64,000 nucleotides of DNA from Xanthomonas nasturtii (GCF_001660815.1 NZ_LYMI01000089.1:1-64000), one strand, 5' to 3'. Counted from the first letter of the stretch, positions 19,259 to 28,914 are shown. Made by a program: numbers and translations. The notes: generated by a model not told the origin, from the letters alone.

Positions 19259-19558
19259 TGGGTTGGGGTGGCGCTGCGCATCGGGGCCACGCCGCATCGC
19301 CAGCCAGCCTCTGATCGCCAGGTGCGATAGCCAGGTTCGATGCATGCGATCAACCAGAGCCCGCTTGTCGCGTGACATCACTGAACGACGGTGTGCGCCA
19401 ACGTGCGCGCGCGTTGAAGCATGTGCTTCTGAAAAACCTGCGTATTCCACTCGCACCTGCGCAAGGCAAAGCTCATGCTGACAGCGACGTGGATGGGTGG
19501 CATGCACGCGTTCGCAGCATCGTCCACTCGTGTCGTGCATCCGCACTCCAACCCGGAC
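19259..19558. other. 300-bp convergent gap, nothing recognised
   Basis: This lies between the convergent HAD and SDR genes. No gene, strong terminator hairpin or repeat was seen in it. Confidence 0.4.
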
Positions 19559-20365
19559 TTACAGGTATTGCATCTTGCGCGACATGCCACCGTCGACGAT
19601 GAAATCCTGCCCGGTGACGAAGCCGGACAGCTGCGGCGCAAGCAGATACACCGCCAGCTGCGCGATGTCTTCCGGCGTGCCCACGCGTCCGGCCGGATGC
19701 TGCGCATGATCGCGACGCGCTAGTTTTGGCGCACGTCGACGCTGCGGCGCACGCCACGCATCGGTGCTGATCCAGCCCGGGCTGATGCTGTTGACGCGCA
19801 CCTGCGGCCCTTCGCTCAGTGCCAGCGCATGGGTAAACGCCACCAATCCTCCCTTGGCAGCCGCATAGGCTTCGCTATGCGGCTCCGATTGCCAGGCGCG
19901 GGTGGAGGCGATGTTGACGATCGCACCGCCACCGGGCGCCTGCGTCAGCGCGGGCAGCGCGTGCTTGCTGCACAGGAAGGCGCCATGCAGGCTGGACAGG
20001 CGGCGGTTCCAGTCGTCCCAGTCCAGGTGCGGCAGCGCAGCGATATGCGGGTCGGGCACGCCGGCGTTGTTGACCAGGCCGTCGATGCGACCGAAACGCC
20101 TGAGCGCGGTGGCAATCAATCGCGTGGCCTGCACTTCACGCGCCGCATCGCAACGGACGAAGGCACTCCGGCGCGGGAGCGCCCATTCCTGCAGGCAGGC
20201 CTTGCCGGCCACCGCGTCCAGGTCGCCGATGACCACGCTGCCGCCGGCACCCAGCACCGCCTGCGCAATGCCGCGGCCGATGCCTTGCGCACCACCCGTG
20301 ATGACCACGACGCGGTCCTGCAGTGGAGCGGGGTTCCATGCGGAAATTGCCGGAATCAGGGCCAT
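19559..20365 (-). CDS. Short-chain dehydrogenase/reductase (SDR)
   Basis: A 268-residue NAD(P)-dependent oxidoreductase. It has the Rossmann motif TGGAQGIG (23-30), NNAG (99-102), the catalytic triad Ser154, Tyr167 and Lys171 (AYAAAKGG), SPGW after the fifth strand, and GQDFIVDGGM near the end. The Asp in IGDLDA after strand 2 suggests NAD(H) preference. The substrate cannot be named. The start at 20365 puts the dinucleotide fold at the usual place. It follows the DUF1415 gene on the same strand after a 219-bp gap. Confidence 0.85.
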   Translation of the reverse strand: MALIPAISAWNPAPLQDRVVVITGGAQGIGRGIAQAVLGAGGSVVIGDLDAVAGKACLQEWALPRRSAFVRCDAAREVQATRLIATALRRFGRIDGLVNNAGVPDPHIAALPHLDWDDWNRRLSSLHGAFLCSKHALPALTQAPGGGAIVNIASTRAWQSEPHSEAYAAAKGGLVAFTHALALSEGPQVRVNSISPGWISTDAWRAPQRRRAPKLARRDHAQHPAGRVGTPEDIAQLAVYLLAPQLSGFVTGQDFIVDGGMSRKMQYL

Positions 20366-20584
20366 GGTGTGCGATGCATCGGTAGAGGTGGCCGCACTGT
20401 AGCGTGCGGGCTGTCGTCGTCGCAGCAACACCGTGCACGCAGGCAAGGGCAGCGACTGCGCGCATCGCACACGATGCCGCGCCGCTCGCTCATCCCTATC
20501 CAAGTTGGGTCGGTGGGAGTCCGCGCTCGCCCTTCCGAAGACCTAGTTGCGGTCGCCCGCAATCGCGCGCGGCCGGCGCATCAC

Positions 20585-21145
20585 TCAGTGCTCGGCCCCG
20601 TTCAACACGCGCTCCCAGCCATCGCGGCCCAGGCGTTGGAGCGTTTCGATATTGCGTTCGACGATCACGTCCGGATCCGGGAACGCCGCCACCGCGCGCT
20701 CCACGCTGTCTTCGCGCAGCAGGTGCAGGGTGGGGAAGGGCGAGCGGTTGGTGAAGTTGGCGACATCGTCCGGCGCGGCGCCTGCGAACTGGTAATCCGG
20801 ATGGAAACTGGCCACCTGCAGCACGCCTTGCAGATCCAGCGCTTCCACCGCCGCATCGGCGTTGTCGAGGAAGTCGTTGTAGTCCAGGAAATCGGTCAGC
20901 ACGTCGGGGTGCACGATCAGCGTGGTGTCGATCTGTTCGGCCGGCGTATCGCGCAACAGCACCAGTTCTTCGGCCAGTTGTTCCAGCAGTGCTTCGGGCG
21001 TGCTGGCATCGCTGAGCACCAAGCGCACCTGCTCCTTGACGTACACCGCCTTGGCGAACGGGCACAGGTTCAACCCGATGACCGCGCGCTCGATCCATTT
21101 GCGGGTGGCGGCGATCGGATCGGGCGTGGCAGGCGTGGTGGTCAT
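20585..21145 (-). CDS. DUF1415 family protein
   Basis: A 186-residue soluble protein. ATRKWIERAVIGLNLCPFAK near the N-terminus, TTLIVHPDVLTDFLDYNDFL in the middle and VASFHPDYQFAG, then NRSPFPTLHLLREDSVERA are diagnostic of DUF1415. The function is unknown; the conserved Cys, His and Asp/Asn residues hint at an enzyme. The ATG at 21145 gives full family length. Confidence 0.88.
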   Translation of the reverse strand: MTTTPATPDPIAATRKWIERAVIGLNLCPFAKAVYVKEQVRLVLSDASTPEALLEQLAEELVLLRDTPAEQIDTTLIVHPDVLTDFLDYNDFLDNADAAVEALDLQGVLQVASFHPDYQFAGAAPDDVANFTNRSPFPTLHLLREDSVERAVAAFPDPDVIVERNIETLQRLGRDGWERVLNGAEH

Positions 21146-21281
21146 CGTGGCGGCAGCGGGATGGTGCGCCAGTGTATGCGATCGCTGCGCAGCGGGGCCG
21201 CGTGCGCAGGTGCGTGCTGCAGCAACACGCGCTAGCGGCGCGCGTTCGCCACGCTGCGAGCGCTGCGGTTGGCTGCTGCGC

Positions 21282-22109
21282 TCACGCGTTGCCGCCGGGC
21301 AGTGCAGCGCCGAGCTGCGCCTGCAAGAACGCGATGGAGGCCTGCGCAACGGCGCCCGCCAGCGGTGTCTTGTGCGGCGAGCCGATCGCATGCGCGCCAC
21401 TGTCGAAGGCGACCGCACGCGTGTGTGCAGGCGCAGTGCCCAGTGCGGCGAACATGTGCAGCATCGCCGGCACCGATGCGGTCGGATCCTCGCGGCCATC
21501 GTCGGCGCGGTAATAGCCCAGAAACACCGGGCAGCGCACGCGCGGCCATGGCGGGTCGTCGGCAATGGCTTGAAACAGGCTGCGCAATGCGCGAAATCCG
21601 TCCGGGTGGATGGTCTCCGACCAGAAGGCGCGCGTAGCTGGCGTGCGCGGGCGTGGGTCGGTCAGCGGCGCCTGCGCGGCGCACACCTGGTCGAGCAATG
21701 CCGGGTCGGCGGGCTGGATGCCGGGCGACCAGGCGACCACCGCTGCCACCGCGTCCGGGTGCTGTGCGGCCAGCCACAAGCCCAGCGTGGCACCCATCGA
21801 CGAACCGACAATTGCCACCCGCTGTCCCATGCGTTGCGCCTGGGCCAGCGCCTCCAGCGCCGAGGCTTGCAACACCGCCGGGGTCAGTGCCTGCATTGCA
21901 TCGGCGGCGCCGAGCCCGTGCCCGGGCCAGCGATGCACATAACCATTGGCGGCCAGCGCATCGGCCATCTGCTCGGGCAGCGCGCCAGCTTCGCCTGGGC
22001 TGGCACTGAAGCCGTGCAGGTACAGCAAAGCCAGCGGCGTGCGGATTTCCGCCGCATGTTGCCAGTGGCAGCGCGCGGCATTGCCGGGTTTGAGCTCAGG
22101 GGCGTGCAT
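21282..22109 (-). CDS. Alpha/beta hydrolase, lysophospholipase-like
   Basis: A 275-residue cytoplasmic hydrolase. It has an oxyanion-hole loop LHGFSAS (31-37), the nucleophile elbow VGSSMGAT (Ser104) and a C-terminal DSGAHAIGSP that supplies the catalytic His; the acid is probably in GYYRADD. This matches monoglyceride lipase/lysophospholipase-type esterases. Its start lies inside the 3' end of the hybrid kinase gene (14-bp overlap), so it is translated from the kinase mRNA. Confidence 0.8.
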   Translation of the reverse strand: MHAPELKPGNAARCHWQHAAEIRTPLALLYLHGFSASPGEAGALPEQMADALAANGYVHRWPGHGLGAADAMQALTPAVLQASALEALAQAQRMGQRVAIVGSSMGATLGLWLAAQHPDAVAAVVAWSPGIQPADPALLDQVCAAQAPLTDPRPRTPATRAFWSETIHPDGFRALRSLFQAIADDPPWPRVRCPVFLGYYRADDGREDPTASVPAMLHMFAALGTAPAHTRAVAFDSGAHAIGSPHKTPLAGAVAQASIAFLQAQLGAALPGGNA

Positions 22110-23832
22110 GCGTGGCGTGCCGGGCAAGCAATGCCAGCAACTCGTGCGCGTTGATCGGTTTGGACAGATAGCCGGCAACACCGGCCGCGCTGGCATCGCG
22201 CATTGAATCGGTACGCGTGTCGGCGGTCAGCACGATGATCGGCGGCAGCGCCGACATCGCATCGCGCGCGTCGCGCAGTGCGTCCCAGCCGGAGGTGCCG
22301 GGCATGTGCAGATCCAGAAACACCAGATCCGGCGCTGCTTCGCGGATGCGCCGTACCGCATCGGTACCATCGATCTGGAAGCTCACCCGATGCCCGGCGC
22401 GGGTCAGCAGATTACCGATCACCAGCCGGTTGGTGTCCAGGTCCTCGAATACCAGGCAATGCAGCGAGGGCACCTGTTGTGCGTGCTGCGCCAGCGCATC
22501 GCGCAACGCCAGCGTGCTGCTGCCGGCTGCGGCGCCGGGCAGTTCGAAGATCCAGCGGAAGATGCTGCCGCCGGCGGGGTTGTCGCTCACGGTCAGGCTG
22601 CTGCCCATTGCATCGTAGACCGATAGCGCGATGTACAGGCCCAGGCCCACGCCGCCTTCGACGCGACTGAAGCCGGTGCTGAGCTGGGTGAACGGGGTGA
22701 AGATGTAGGCCTTCTGGTCGTCGGGCACACCGATGCCGGTGTCGGTGACGGTGACCTCGATGCTCCAGCGCTCGTGCACCTGGGTCGCTTCGATCAGCAG
22801 ATCCACCGTGCCACCGGCCGGGGTGAACTTGATCGCGTTGATCACCAGGTTGCTGATCACCTGTTCGATGCGGCCTTCGTCACCCATCACGTGCGGTGTT
22901 TGCGGGCTATCCACACGCACGTCGAGGGTGACGCCCTTGCTGGACGCTGCGGTGGCGCAGACCGCTTTCACTGTGGTGACCACGTCCAGCAGGTTCAGCG
23001 GTTTGCTGTGCAGCTGCAGGCGTCCGCCGTCGATGCTGGCCACGTCCAGCACCTCGTTGACGCGATGGCGTAGCGCAGTTGCATTGACCGTTACCGCCTG
23101 CAGCAGCTCGCGCTGTTGCGCCGGCATCTGCTCGGTGTCGATCAATTGCGCGCAGTTGATCACCGCATTCAACGGCGTGCGCAATTCGTGATTCATGGTG
23201 CTGATGAAGCGGCTCCGCGCATCGCGCGAGGCCAGCGCCTGCAGCGCCACTTCCTGCATCGCAAGCACGATGCGCGCCACCAGCAACGGCAACACCATGC
23301 TGAGCGCCACCGCATAGACGAAATACGCCGGCCGCGACAGCCAGTAGCCTGACGGCGCGGTCAACAGCATCAACACGAAGGTGCTGAGCAACACCGGGAA
23401 TGTCGCGCGTTGCCCGTAGCGTGCTACCGCCGCGATGGTAATGAACGGCAAAAACGCGTTCAACGACATCAGCAGGATGAAGGCCAGGGTGGTCTGGATG
23501 CCGATGAACAGCAGGTTCATTGCAAAGCCCATCGCGTCCAGCCATTCGCTGGGCGGAATGAGGCGACGGCGCACCAGCAGCATCCACACCACCGACAGCA
23601 CCCACAGGCTCACCGCAGTGGGAAAGACGTGGTGCGCGTCCTTGACCAGCACCGGCTGCGGACCGTACAGCCAGCCCAGGCACCACGCGGTCACCATGGT
23701 CTGCACGATCACGCGGCCGACGCAGGCGCGGTATTCCAGGAACGACTCGAACAGCCGCACCAGTCTGTCGTTGCGCAACTGCCTGGCGGCCAGGATCAGG
23801 CCGGGCGCTGCGCGGTTGGGAGTGCTACGCAT
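22096..23832 (-). CDS. Membrane hybrid histidine kinase with receiver (RpfC-like layout)
   Basis: 578 residues. The N-terminal sensor has about five membrane helices (roughly 40-60, 70-88, 98-135, 143-160, 168-192) and no large periplasmic domain. HisKA follows with the phospho-His215 (STMNHELRTPLN), HATPase_c with NLVINAIKF (328-336), DTGIG and GGVGLGLY, and a receiver with Asp507 (LVFLDLHMPGTSG). The layout resembles RpfC, but its own Hpt domain is missing; instead the upstream gene encodes a free Hpt protein whose stop it overlaps by 8 bp. The ligand is unknown. Confidence 0.88.
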   Translation of the reverse strand: MRSTPNRAAPGLILAARQLRNDRLVRLFESFLEYRACVGRVIVQTMVTAWCLGWLYGPQPVLVKDAHHVFPTAVSLWVLSVVWMLLVRRRLIPPSEWLDAMGFAMNLLFIGIQTTLAFILLMSLNAFLPFITIAAVARYGQRATFPVLLSTFVLMLLTAPSGYWLSRPAYFVYAVALSMVLPLLVARIVLAMQEVALQALASRDARSRFISTMNHELRTPLNAVINCAQLIDTEQMPAQQRELLQAVTVNATALRHRVNEVLDVASIDGGRLQLHSKPLNLLDVVTTVKAVCATAASSKGVTLDVRVDSPQTPHVMGDEGRIEQVISNLVINAIKFTPAGGTVDLLIEATQVHERWSIEVTVTDTGIGVPDDQKAYIFTPFTQLSTGFSRVEGGVGLGLYIALSVYDAMGSSLTVSDNPAGGSIFRWIFELPGAAAGSSTLALRDALAQHAQQVPSLHCLVFEDLDTNRLVIGNLLTRAGHRVSFQIDGTDAVRRIREAAPDLVFLDLHMPGTSGWDALRDARDAMSALPPIIVLTADTRTDSMRDASAAGVAGYLSKPINAHELLALLARHATHARP

Positions 23833-24286
23833 GAGGGTCCGCGTCGTCGGAGGGGAGGCTACGCCGGTAATGCTTGACCAGTAGACCAGCAGCGTTCGCC
23901 ACCGCAATGAAGCGCTGCGCAAGCGTGTCGCCCAGCGCGTCGCAGCTCGCCGCGTCGCGCAATTGGTCGCAGGCTTTCAGCAGCTGCTGCGAGCCGGTCA
24001 GTGAAATGGTGTTCTTCAGCGCATGGATCTGCTGCAGCGCCTGCGCCGGGGGCGTGCCGGCATCGCCGAGCGTGCAGGTGGCGATGGCATGGTCGATCTC
24101 CACCACGAAGGCGTCGGCAAATGCCGCAGCTGCCACCGGGTCGAGGCCGGCCATGGTGTGCAACGTCGAGCCGACTTCGATCCGCGGTTGCGCGTAGGCG
24201 GCACTGTTGCCGGCGGCAGTGCCCGACGCGTTTGCCGGACGCTGCATGCGCAGGGGTTGCAACAGGCTGGCGAACAGGCTGCGCAT
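23825..24286 (-). CDS. Stand-alone histidine phosphotransfer (Hpt) protein
   Basis: A 153-residue protein whose second half is an Hpt helical bundle: QIHALKNTISLTGSQQLLKA carries the phospho-accepting His88 (H-x-x-K-N instead of the common H-x-L-K-G). It would take phosphate from the receiver Asp507 of the kinase encoded next (8-bp overlap) and pass it to an unknown response regulator elsewhere. Residues 1-40 are a poorly conserved Ala-rich leader. Confidence 0.8.
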   Translation of the reverse strand: MRSLFASLLQPLRMQRPANASGTAAGNSAAYAQPRIEVGSTLHTMAGLDPVAAAAFADAFVVEIDHAIATCTLGDAGTPPAQALQQIHALKNTISLTGSQQLLKACDQLRDAASCDALGDTLAQRFIAVANAAGLLVKHYRRSLPSDDADPHA

Positions 24287-24422
24287 GGTCGCAGGCTATG
24301 GGTGCACAGCGATGCGACCGCCGCGCACGTAGTGCACAGGCCACCTGGGCTGGCACCGTTCACCCCATTGCAGCGCCGGCAGACACACGCCCGCGCCGAT
24401 GGTTGCAATCACACAGCCGCGC

Positions 24423-24908
24423 TCAGTCGCGGAAGTTGTCGAACTGCAGCGGCAGTTCGAAGTCGGCCTTTTTCAGCAACGCGATCGCGTCCTGCAGGTC
24501 GTCGCGCTTCTTGCCGGTGATGCGCAGCTTGTCGCCATTGATCTGCGCTTCGACCTTGAGCTTGGCTTCCTTCAACTTGGCCACCAGCTGCTTGGCCTGC
24601 TTCTGCTCGATGCCCTGCTTGACGGTCACCTTCTGCCGCGCGCCGGCCAGGTTGGTTTCCACATCGCCGAACTCCAGGCAGCGCACGTCGATGCCGCGCG
24701 CCAGCAGCCGCGCACGCAGGATGTCGGTCATCTGCTTGACCTGGAAATCGCTGGGGGCGGACTGGTTGATCACCTTGCCATCTTCCAGTTCGAACTTGGC
24801 CTCGACGCCCTTGAAGTCGAACCGCGTGTCCAGCTCGCGGTTGGCCTGGTCCACAGCGTTGGTGAGTTCGTGCTTGTCCACTTCGGAGATGACGTCGAAC
24901 GACGGCAT
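24423..24908 (-). CDS. yajQ: YajQ-family cyclic di-GMP-binding effector
   Basis: A 161-residue protein with two ferredoxin-like repeats (DUF520): MPSFDVISEVDKHELTNAVD, DTRFDFKGVEAKFEL, VKQGIEQKQAKQLVAKLKEA and LRITGKKRDDLQDAI. In Xanthomonas campestris the YajQ protein is a characterised c-di-GMP effector that acts with a LysR-type regulator in virulence; the assignment here is by family similarity. The start at 24908 keeps the conserved MPSFDVVSE-type N-terminus. It lies upstream of the Hpt/hybrid-kinase pair on the same strand, 136 bp away. Confidence 0.93.
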   Translation of the reverse strand: MPSFDVISEVDKHELTNAVDQANRELDTRFDFKGVEAKFELEDGKVINQSAPSDFQVKQMTDILRARLLARGIDVRCLEFGDVETNLAGARQKVTVKQGIEQKQAKQLVAKLKEAKLKVEAQINGDKLRITGKKRDDLQDAIALLKKADFELPLQFDNFRD

Positions 24909-25030
24909 GGCAATTCCCTGATCAAAATTCGTCCGCCAGTCTAAAGCGCCGGCTGTGTGCGATGACAGGGGCACGGTCACGGAAGCCACGCAGCGGGCCC
25001 GGCGCCACGGCGCTCGGCGATAATGCGTGC

Positions 25031-25927
25031 ATGCGAAACCCCCGTTCTCCGCTTCCCGCCATCGCCTGGATGGTGGCCGCCGTGGCCTGTTTCTCGCTGA
25101 TGGATGCGGGAATGAAGCTGCTCTCGGCGCATTACACGCCGCTGCAGGTCACCTTGCTGCGCGGCGCCGCCTCGCTGCCGTTCGTGCTGGTGTGGGTGTT
25201 CGCCACCGCCGGGCCGCGCGCGATCGTGCCGGTGCGCTGGGGCCTGCATCTGCTGCGCGGGGTGCTGGGCATGGTGATGATCGGCTGCTTCGTGTACGGC
25301 TTGAAGCGCATGCCGCTGTCGACGGCCTACACGCTGTATTTCGTCGCCCCATTGCTGGTGGCCGCGCTATCGGTACCGCTGCTGGGCGAACACGTCGGCC
25401 CGCGCCGCTGGACCGCCATTGGCATTGGCCTGCTCGGGGTGATCGTGGTGCTGCGCCCGGGCGTGGACGGGCTGATCTCGTTGCCCGGCCTGATGGTGCT
25501 GCTGGCAGCCACGGCCTACGCGGTCGCGGCGATCACCGTGAGCCTGCTGACCCGCACCGACACCCCGCAGGCGATGGTGGTGTGGTTTCTGCTGTTCATG
25601 GCGATCGGCGCCGGGCTGCTGGCCATCCCCGGCTGGGTACCGCTGCAGGCCGGGCACGTCGGGTTGATCGCCGGCATGGGCCTGGCCGGTGCGCTGGGTC
25701 AGGTCGCGCTGACCCAGGCCTTCATGCGCGGCGAGGCCTCGATGATCGCGCCGCTGGAATACACCGGCCTGGTCTGGGTGATCGGCTGGGACTGGCTGCT
25801 GTGGCAGACCCTGCCCGACAGCTGGACCTGGACCGGCGCCGGCATCATCGTGGCCAGCGGGCTGTATTTGTTGCGGCGGGAGCGGATTCGCAAGGCTGAC
25901 AGGCCGTTGCCGCTCGAGCGGCCGTGA
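25031..25927 (+). CDS. EamA/DMT-family exporter
   Basis: A 298-residue inner-membrane protein with about ten hydrophobic helices in two EamA repeats (about 8-140 and 150-285). VACFSLMDAGMKLLSAHYTP opens the first repeat, MPLSTAYTLYFVAPLLVAAL closes it, and the second ends GLVWVIGWDWLLW. DMT exporters move small metabolites (amino acids, purines or toxic analogues) by proton antiport; the substrate is unknown. It is not coupled to the metNIQ operon, which begins after a 250-bp repeat region. Confidence 0.85.
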   Translation: MRNPRSPLPAIAWMVAAVACFSLMDAGMKLLSAHYTPLQVTLLRGAASLPFVLVWVFATAGPRAIVPVRWGLHLLRGVLGMVMIGCFVYGLKRMPLSTAYTLYFVAPLLVAALSVPLLGEHVGPRRWTAIGIGLLGVIVVLRPGVDGLISLPGLMVLLAATAYAVAAITVSLLTRTDTPQAMVVWFLLFMAIGAGLLAIPGWVPLQAGHVGLIAGMGLAGALGQVALTQAFMRGEASMIAPLEYTGLVWVIGWDWLLWQTLPDSWTWTGAGIIVASGLYLLRRERIRKADRPLPLERP

Positions 25928-26105
25928 TTCGGGATTCGGGATTGGGATTGGGATTGGGGATTGGGGATTCGGCAAAGCAGGGCGCGCGCGCTCCGATGCG
26001 TCACAGAGCTAGCGCTTGGCAGCGCGAGATAGCGGGCGCTTGGGATTCGCAACGGCGAGGGCCGCCGCCTTTGCGACTCCCCAATCCCGACTCCCGAATC
26101 CCCGC
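25926..26105. repeat. Long paired G-rich/C-rich intergenic repeat
   Basis: A run of GGGATT-based units (GATTCGGGATTCGGGATTGG from 25927, continuing through GGGATTGGGGATTGGGGATT) spans 25926-25971. The complementary arm (CTCCCCAATCCCGACTCCCG, then AATCCCCGCC) lies at 26076-26105. The two arms can pair around a loop of about 105 bases. The metN start is 75 bp further on. Confidence 0.75.
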
Positions 26106-26180
26106 CCGTTAGAACCGAATGGAATGACGGCCCTAAACATTGACTGTTAGGCTTCACGACCCCCCAATCGGCCACGCGCG

Positions 26181-27188
26181 GTGATCCAGTTTCAGCGCCT
26201 GCACAAGTCCTATTCCGTTGACGGTCGCCAGATCGTGGCGCTGCACCCGCTCGATCTGCGGATCGGCCCCGGCGAGGTGTTCGGCATCATCGGCCATTCC
26301 GGTGCCGGCAAATCGACCCTGATCCGGCTGATCAACCGGCTCGAAGAGCCCAGCGGCGGCCGCCTGCTGATCGGCGACGAGGACGTCACCGCGCTGGACA
26401 GCCAGGGCCTGCGCGCCTTGCGTCGCCGGATCGGCATGATCTTCCAGCACTTCAACCTGCTGTCCTCGCGCACCGTGGCCGGCAACGTGGCCTTCCCGCT
26501 GGAACTGGCCGGCACCCCGCGCGCCGAAATCGATGCGCGTGTGGCCGAGCTGCTGGCCCGGGTCGGGCTGGAGCAGCATGCCAGCAAGTATCCGGCGCAG
26601 CTGTCCGGCGGGCAGAAGCAGCGCGTGGGCATTGCGCGCGCGCTGGCCACCCGGCCACAGATCCTGCTGTGCGACGAGGCCACCAGCGCGCTGGACCCGC
26701 AGACCACCGCCTCGGTGCTGCAGCTGCTGGCGCAGATCAACCGCGAGCTCGGCCTGACCATCGTGTTGATCACCCACGAAATGGACGTGATCCGCCGCGT
26801 CTGCGACCGCGTCGCGGTGCTGGACGCCGGCAAGCTGGTGGAAACCGGCCCGGTCACCGAGGTGTTCCTGCATCCCAAACACGCCACCACGCGGCGCTTC
26901 GTGTCCGAAGCCGAGCACGTGGACGAGGCCGAACTGCACCGCGATTTCGCCGCCGTCGGCGGGCGCATCGTGCGGCTGACCTTCCTGGGCAACGGCACCT
27001 ACGAACCGGTGCTGGGGCGCATCGCGCGCGAGACCGGGGTGGACTACAACATCCTGTCCGGGCGCGTGGACCGCATCAAGGACACGCCATATGGCCAGCT
27101 CATCGTCGCGCTGACCGGCGGCGACCATAATGCTGCGCGCGCAGGCTTTGTCGCCGCCGGCGTGCATCTGGAGGATCTGCGCGTATGA
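26181..27188 (+). CDS. metN: Methionine ABC importer, ATP-binding protein
   Basis: A 335-residue ATPase driving D/L-methionine uptake. Walker [10 protein letters not shown] (38-46), the ABC signature LSGGQKQR (141-148) and Walker [11 protein letters not shown] are followed by a C-terminal NIL regulatory domain (about 255-335, [20 protein letters not shown]) that binds methionine in homologues. GTG start; no in-frame ATG keeps the domain. The stop overlaps the metI ATG (ATGA). No SAM riboswitch was recognised upstream. Confidence 0.95.
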   Translation: MIQFQRLHKSYSVDGRQIVALHPLDLRIGPGEVFGIIGHSGAGKSTLIRLINRLEEPSGGRLLIGDEDVTALDSQGLRALRRRIGMIFQHFNLLSSRTVAGNVAFPLELAGTPRAEIDARVAELLARVGLEQHASKYPAQLSGGQKQRVGIARALATRPQILLCDEATSALDPQTTASVLQLLAQINRELGLTIVLITHEMDVIRRVCDRVAVLDAGKLVETGPVTEVFLHPKHATTRRFVSEAEHVDEAELHRDFAAVGGRIVRLTFLGNGTYEPVLGRIARETGVDYNILSGRVDRIKDTPYGQLIVALTGGDHNAARAGFVAAGVHLEDLRV

Positions 27189-27880
27189 ACCCGATCATTG
27201 CCGCCGCCGGCGGTTTCTTCCGCAATCTCGATGCCGCCAAGTGGGGCGACATCGGCCAGGCGACCCTGGACACCTTGCTGATGCTGGCCGGCGCGCTGCC
27301 GTTGACGCTGCTGATCGGCCTGCCGCTGGGTGTTGCCCTGTTCCTGTGCGGTGCTCCGCAATTGCGCCGCCGGCCGGTGCTGTACGGCGCGCTGGCGGCG
27401 CTGATCAACCTGCTGCGCTCGGTGCCTTTCATCATTTTGATGATCGCGATGATTCCGCTCACGCTGATGCTGATGGGTACCTCGCTCGGCGTGCGCGGCG
27501 CGATCCTGCCGCTGGTGGTCGGCGCCGCGCCGTTCTACGCGCGCCTGGTGGAAACCGCGCTGCGCGAGGTCGACCGCGGGATCATCGAAGCCAGCCAGGC
27601 GATGGGCGCCACCACCCGGCAACTGGTGCTGCGGGTGCTGTTGCCCGAAGCGCGCCCCGGCCTGATCGCCGGCGCCACCGTCACCACCATCGCGCTGATC
27701 GGTTTCACCGCGATGGGCGGTGCGATCGGCTCCGGCGGCCTGGGCGATGTGGCCTACCGCGAAGGCTACCTGCGCTCGCATTCGGACGTGGCGCTGATCA
27801 CCGTCATCGCCTTGTTGGTGCTGGTGCAGCTGCTGCAGATGCTGGGCGACCGCCTGGTGGCGCATTACAGCCGGCGGTGA
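27185..27880 (+). CDS. metI: Methionine ABC importer, permease
   Basis: A 231-residue inner-membrane permease with five to six helices. The EAA-loop [20 protein letters not shown] contacts Met[20 protein letters not shown] and [20 protein letters not shown] are typical of MetI. It is coupled to metN by a 4-bp overlap and lies 93 bp before metQ. Confidence 0.95.
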   Translation: MNPIIAAAGGFFRNLDAAKWGDIGQATLDTLLMLAGALPLTLLIGLPLGVALFLCGAPQLRRRPVLYGALAALINLLRSVPFIILMIAMIPLTLMLMGTSLGVRGAILPLVVGAAPFYARLVETALREVDRGIIEASQAMGATTRQLVLRVLLPEARPGLIAGATVTTIALIGFTAMGGAIGSGGLGDVAYREGYLRSHSDVALITVIALLVLVQLLQMLGDRLVAHYSRR

Positions 27881-27973
27881 GCGGGGCGCACTGGATGCAT
27901 CGCTGCCACACGCCGCGTCTGCTAGGTTGACTGCCTGCGGCAGCGCCGCATTCCTCCTCCCACGGATCCCTAC

Positions 27974-28774
27974 ATGAGCACATTCGCGTTTCGTTCCCTC
28001 CTGGCCGCGGCCACGCTGGCATTGGCGTCCTGTGGCGGCGGTGGCAGCAGCGGCGGCGACACCCTGACCGTGGCCGCCACGGCCGTGCCGCATGCCGAGA
28101 TCCTGGAAGTGGTCGAACCGTTGCTGGCCAAGCAGGGCGTCAAGCTCGATGTGCGCGTGTTCAACGACTACGTGCAGCCCAACGACCAGGTCGTGCAGAA
28201 GCAGATCGACGTCAACTATTTCCAGACCGAGCCTTATCTGGACGCCTACAACCGCGACCGCAAGAGCCAGCTGGTGACCGTGGTCGGCGTGCATATCGAG
28301 CCATTCGGTGCCTATTCGCGCCGCTTCAAGACGCTGGCCGAGCTGCCCACCGGCGCCGATGTGGTGATTCCCAACGACCCCAGCAACAACAGCCGCGCGC
28401 TGATCCTGCTCGACAAGGCCGGGGTGATCAAACTCAAGGACCCGAGCAATGCGCTGTCCAGCCAGCGCGACATCGTCGACAACCCCAAGCAGCTGAAATT
28501 CCGCGAGCTCGATTCGGCGATGTTGCCGCGCGTACTGGACCAGGTCGACCTGGCGTTGATCAACACCAACTACGCGCTCGATGCCGGGCTCAACCCCACC
28601 CGCGATGCACTGGCGATCGAAAGCAAGGATTCGCCCTACGTCAACTTCCTGGTGGCGCGCGCCGACAACAAGGACGATGCGCGCGTGCAGAAACTGGCCA
28701 AGGCCCTGACCAGCCCGGAAGTGAAGGCCTTTATCGAACAGAAGTACAAAGGCGCAGTGCTGCCCGCTTTTTAA
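27974..28774 (+). CDS. metQ: Methionine-binding lipoprotein
   Basis: A 266-residue NlpA-family substrate-binding lipoprotein. Signal MSTFAFRSLLAAATLALASC has the lipobox LASC with Cys20, followed by a Gly/Ser linker. The mature domain contains VAATAVPHAEILEVVEPLLA, QIDVNYFQTEPYLDAYNRDR and ALINTNYALDAGL, all typical of MetQ. It completes metNIQ. A 93-bp gap separates it from metI, enough for an additional promoter. Confidence 0.95.
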   Translation: MSTFAFRSLLAAATLALASCGGGGSSGGDTLTVAATAVPHAEILEVVEPLLAKQGVKLDVRVFNDYVQPNDQVVQKQIDVNYFQTEPYLDAYNRDRKSQLVTVVGVHIEPFGAYSRRFKTLAELPTGADVVIPNDPSNNSRALILLDKAGVIKLKDPSNALSSQRDIVDNPKQLKFRELDSAMLPRVLDQVDLALINTNYALDAGLNPTRDALAIESKDSPYVNFLVARADNKDDARVQKLAKALTSPEVKAFIEQKYKGAVLPAF

Positions 28775-28914
28775 GAGCGGCTGACACAAGGCGTACGCAG
28801 TCGCAAGGTAAGCGCGGTTGCGATGCCGGAACTGCGGCGTCGACAGCGCCGAACACGCGCAGCTGCGTGCTTGCGTAGTAGCGTTGTCGGCCATCTTTTC
28901 CCGGCCACGTCCCG

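Noticed and set aside
19559-20365. Possible frameshift in the SDR gene at the Arg-rich stretch after the SPGW motif
   Set aside because: The frame continues normally into GTPEDIAQLAVYLL and GQDFIVDGGM, so the Arg-rich part is only a variable loop.
26106-26180. SAM-type riboswitch before metN
   Set aside because: The leader is short and I could not find the conserved core of any SAM riboswitch class; only a repeat-derived hairpin is present further upstream.
27044-28894. Minus-strand frame of 616 codons opposite metN-metI-metQ
   Set aside because: The plus strand encodes a complete importer operon; the reverse product is Gln/Arg/His-rich low complexity.
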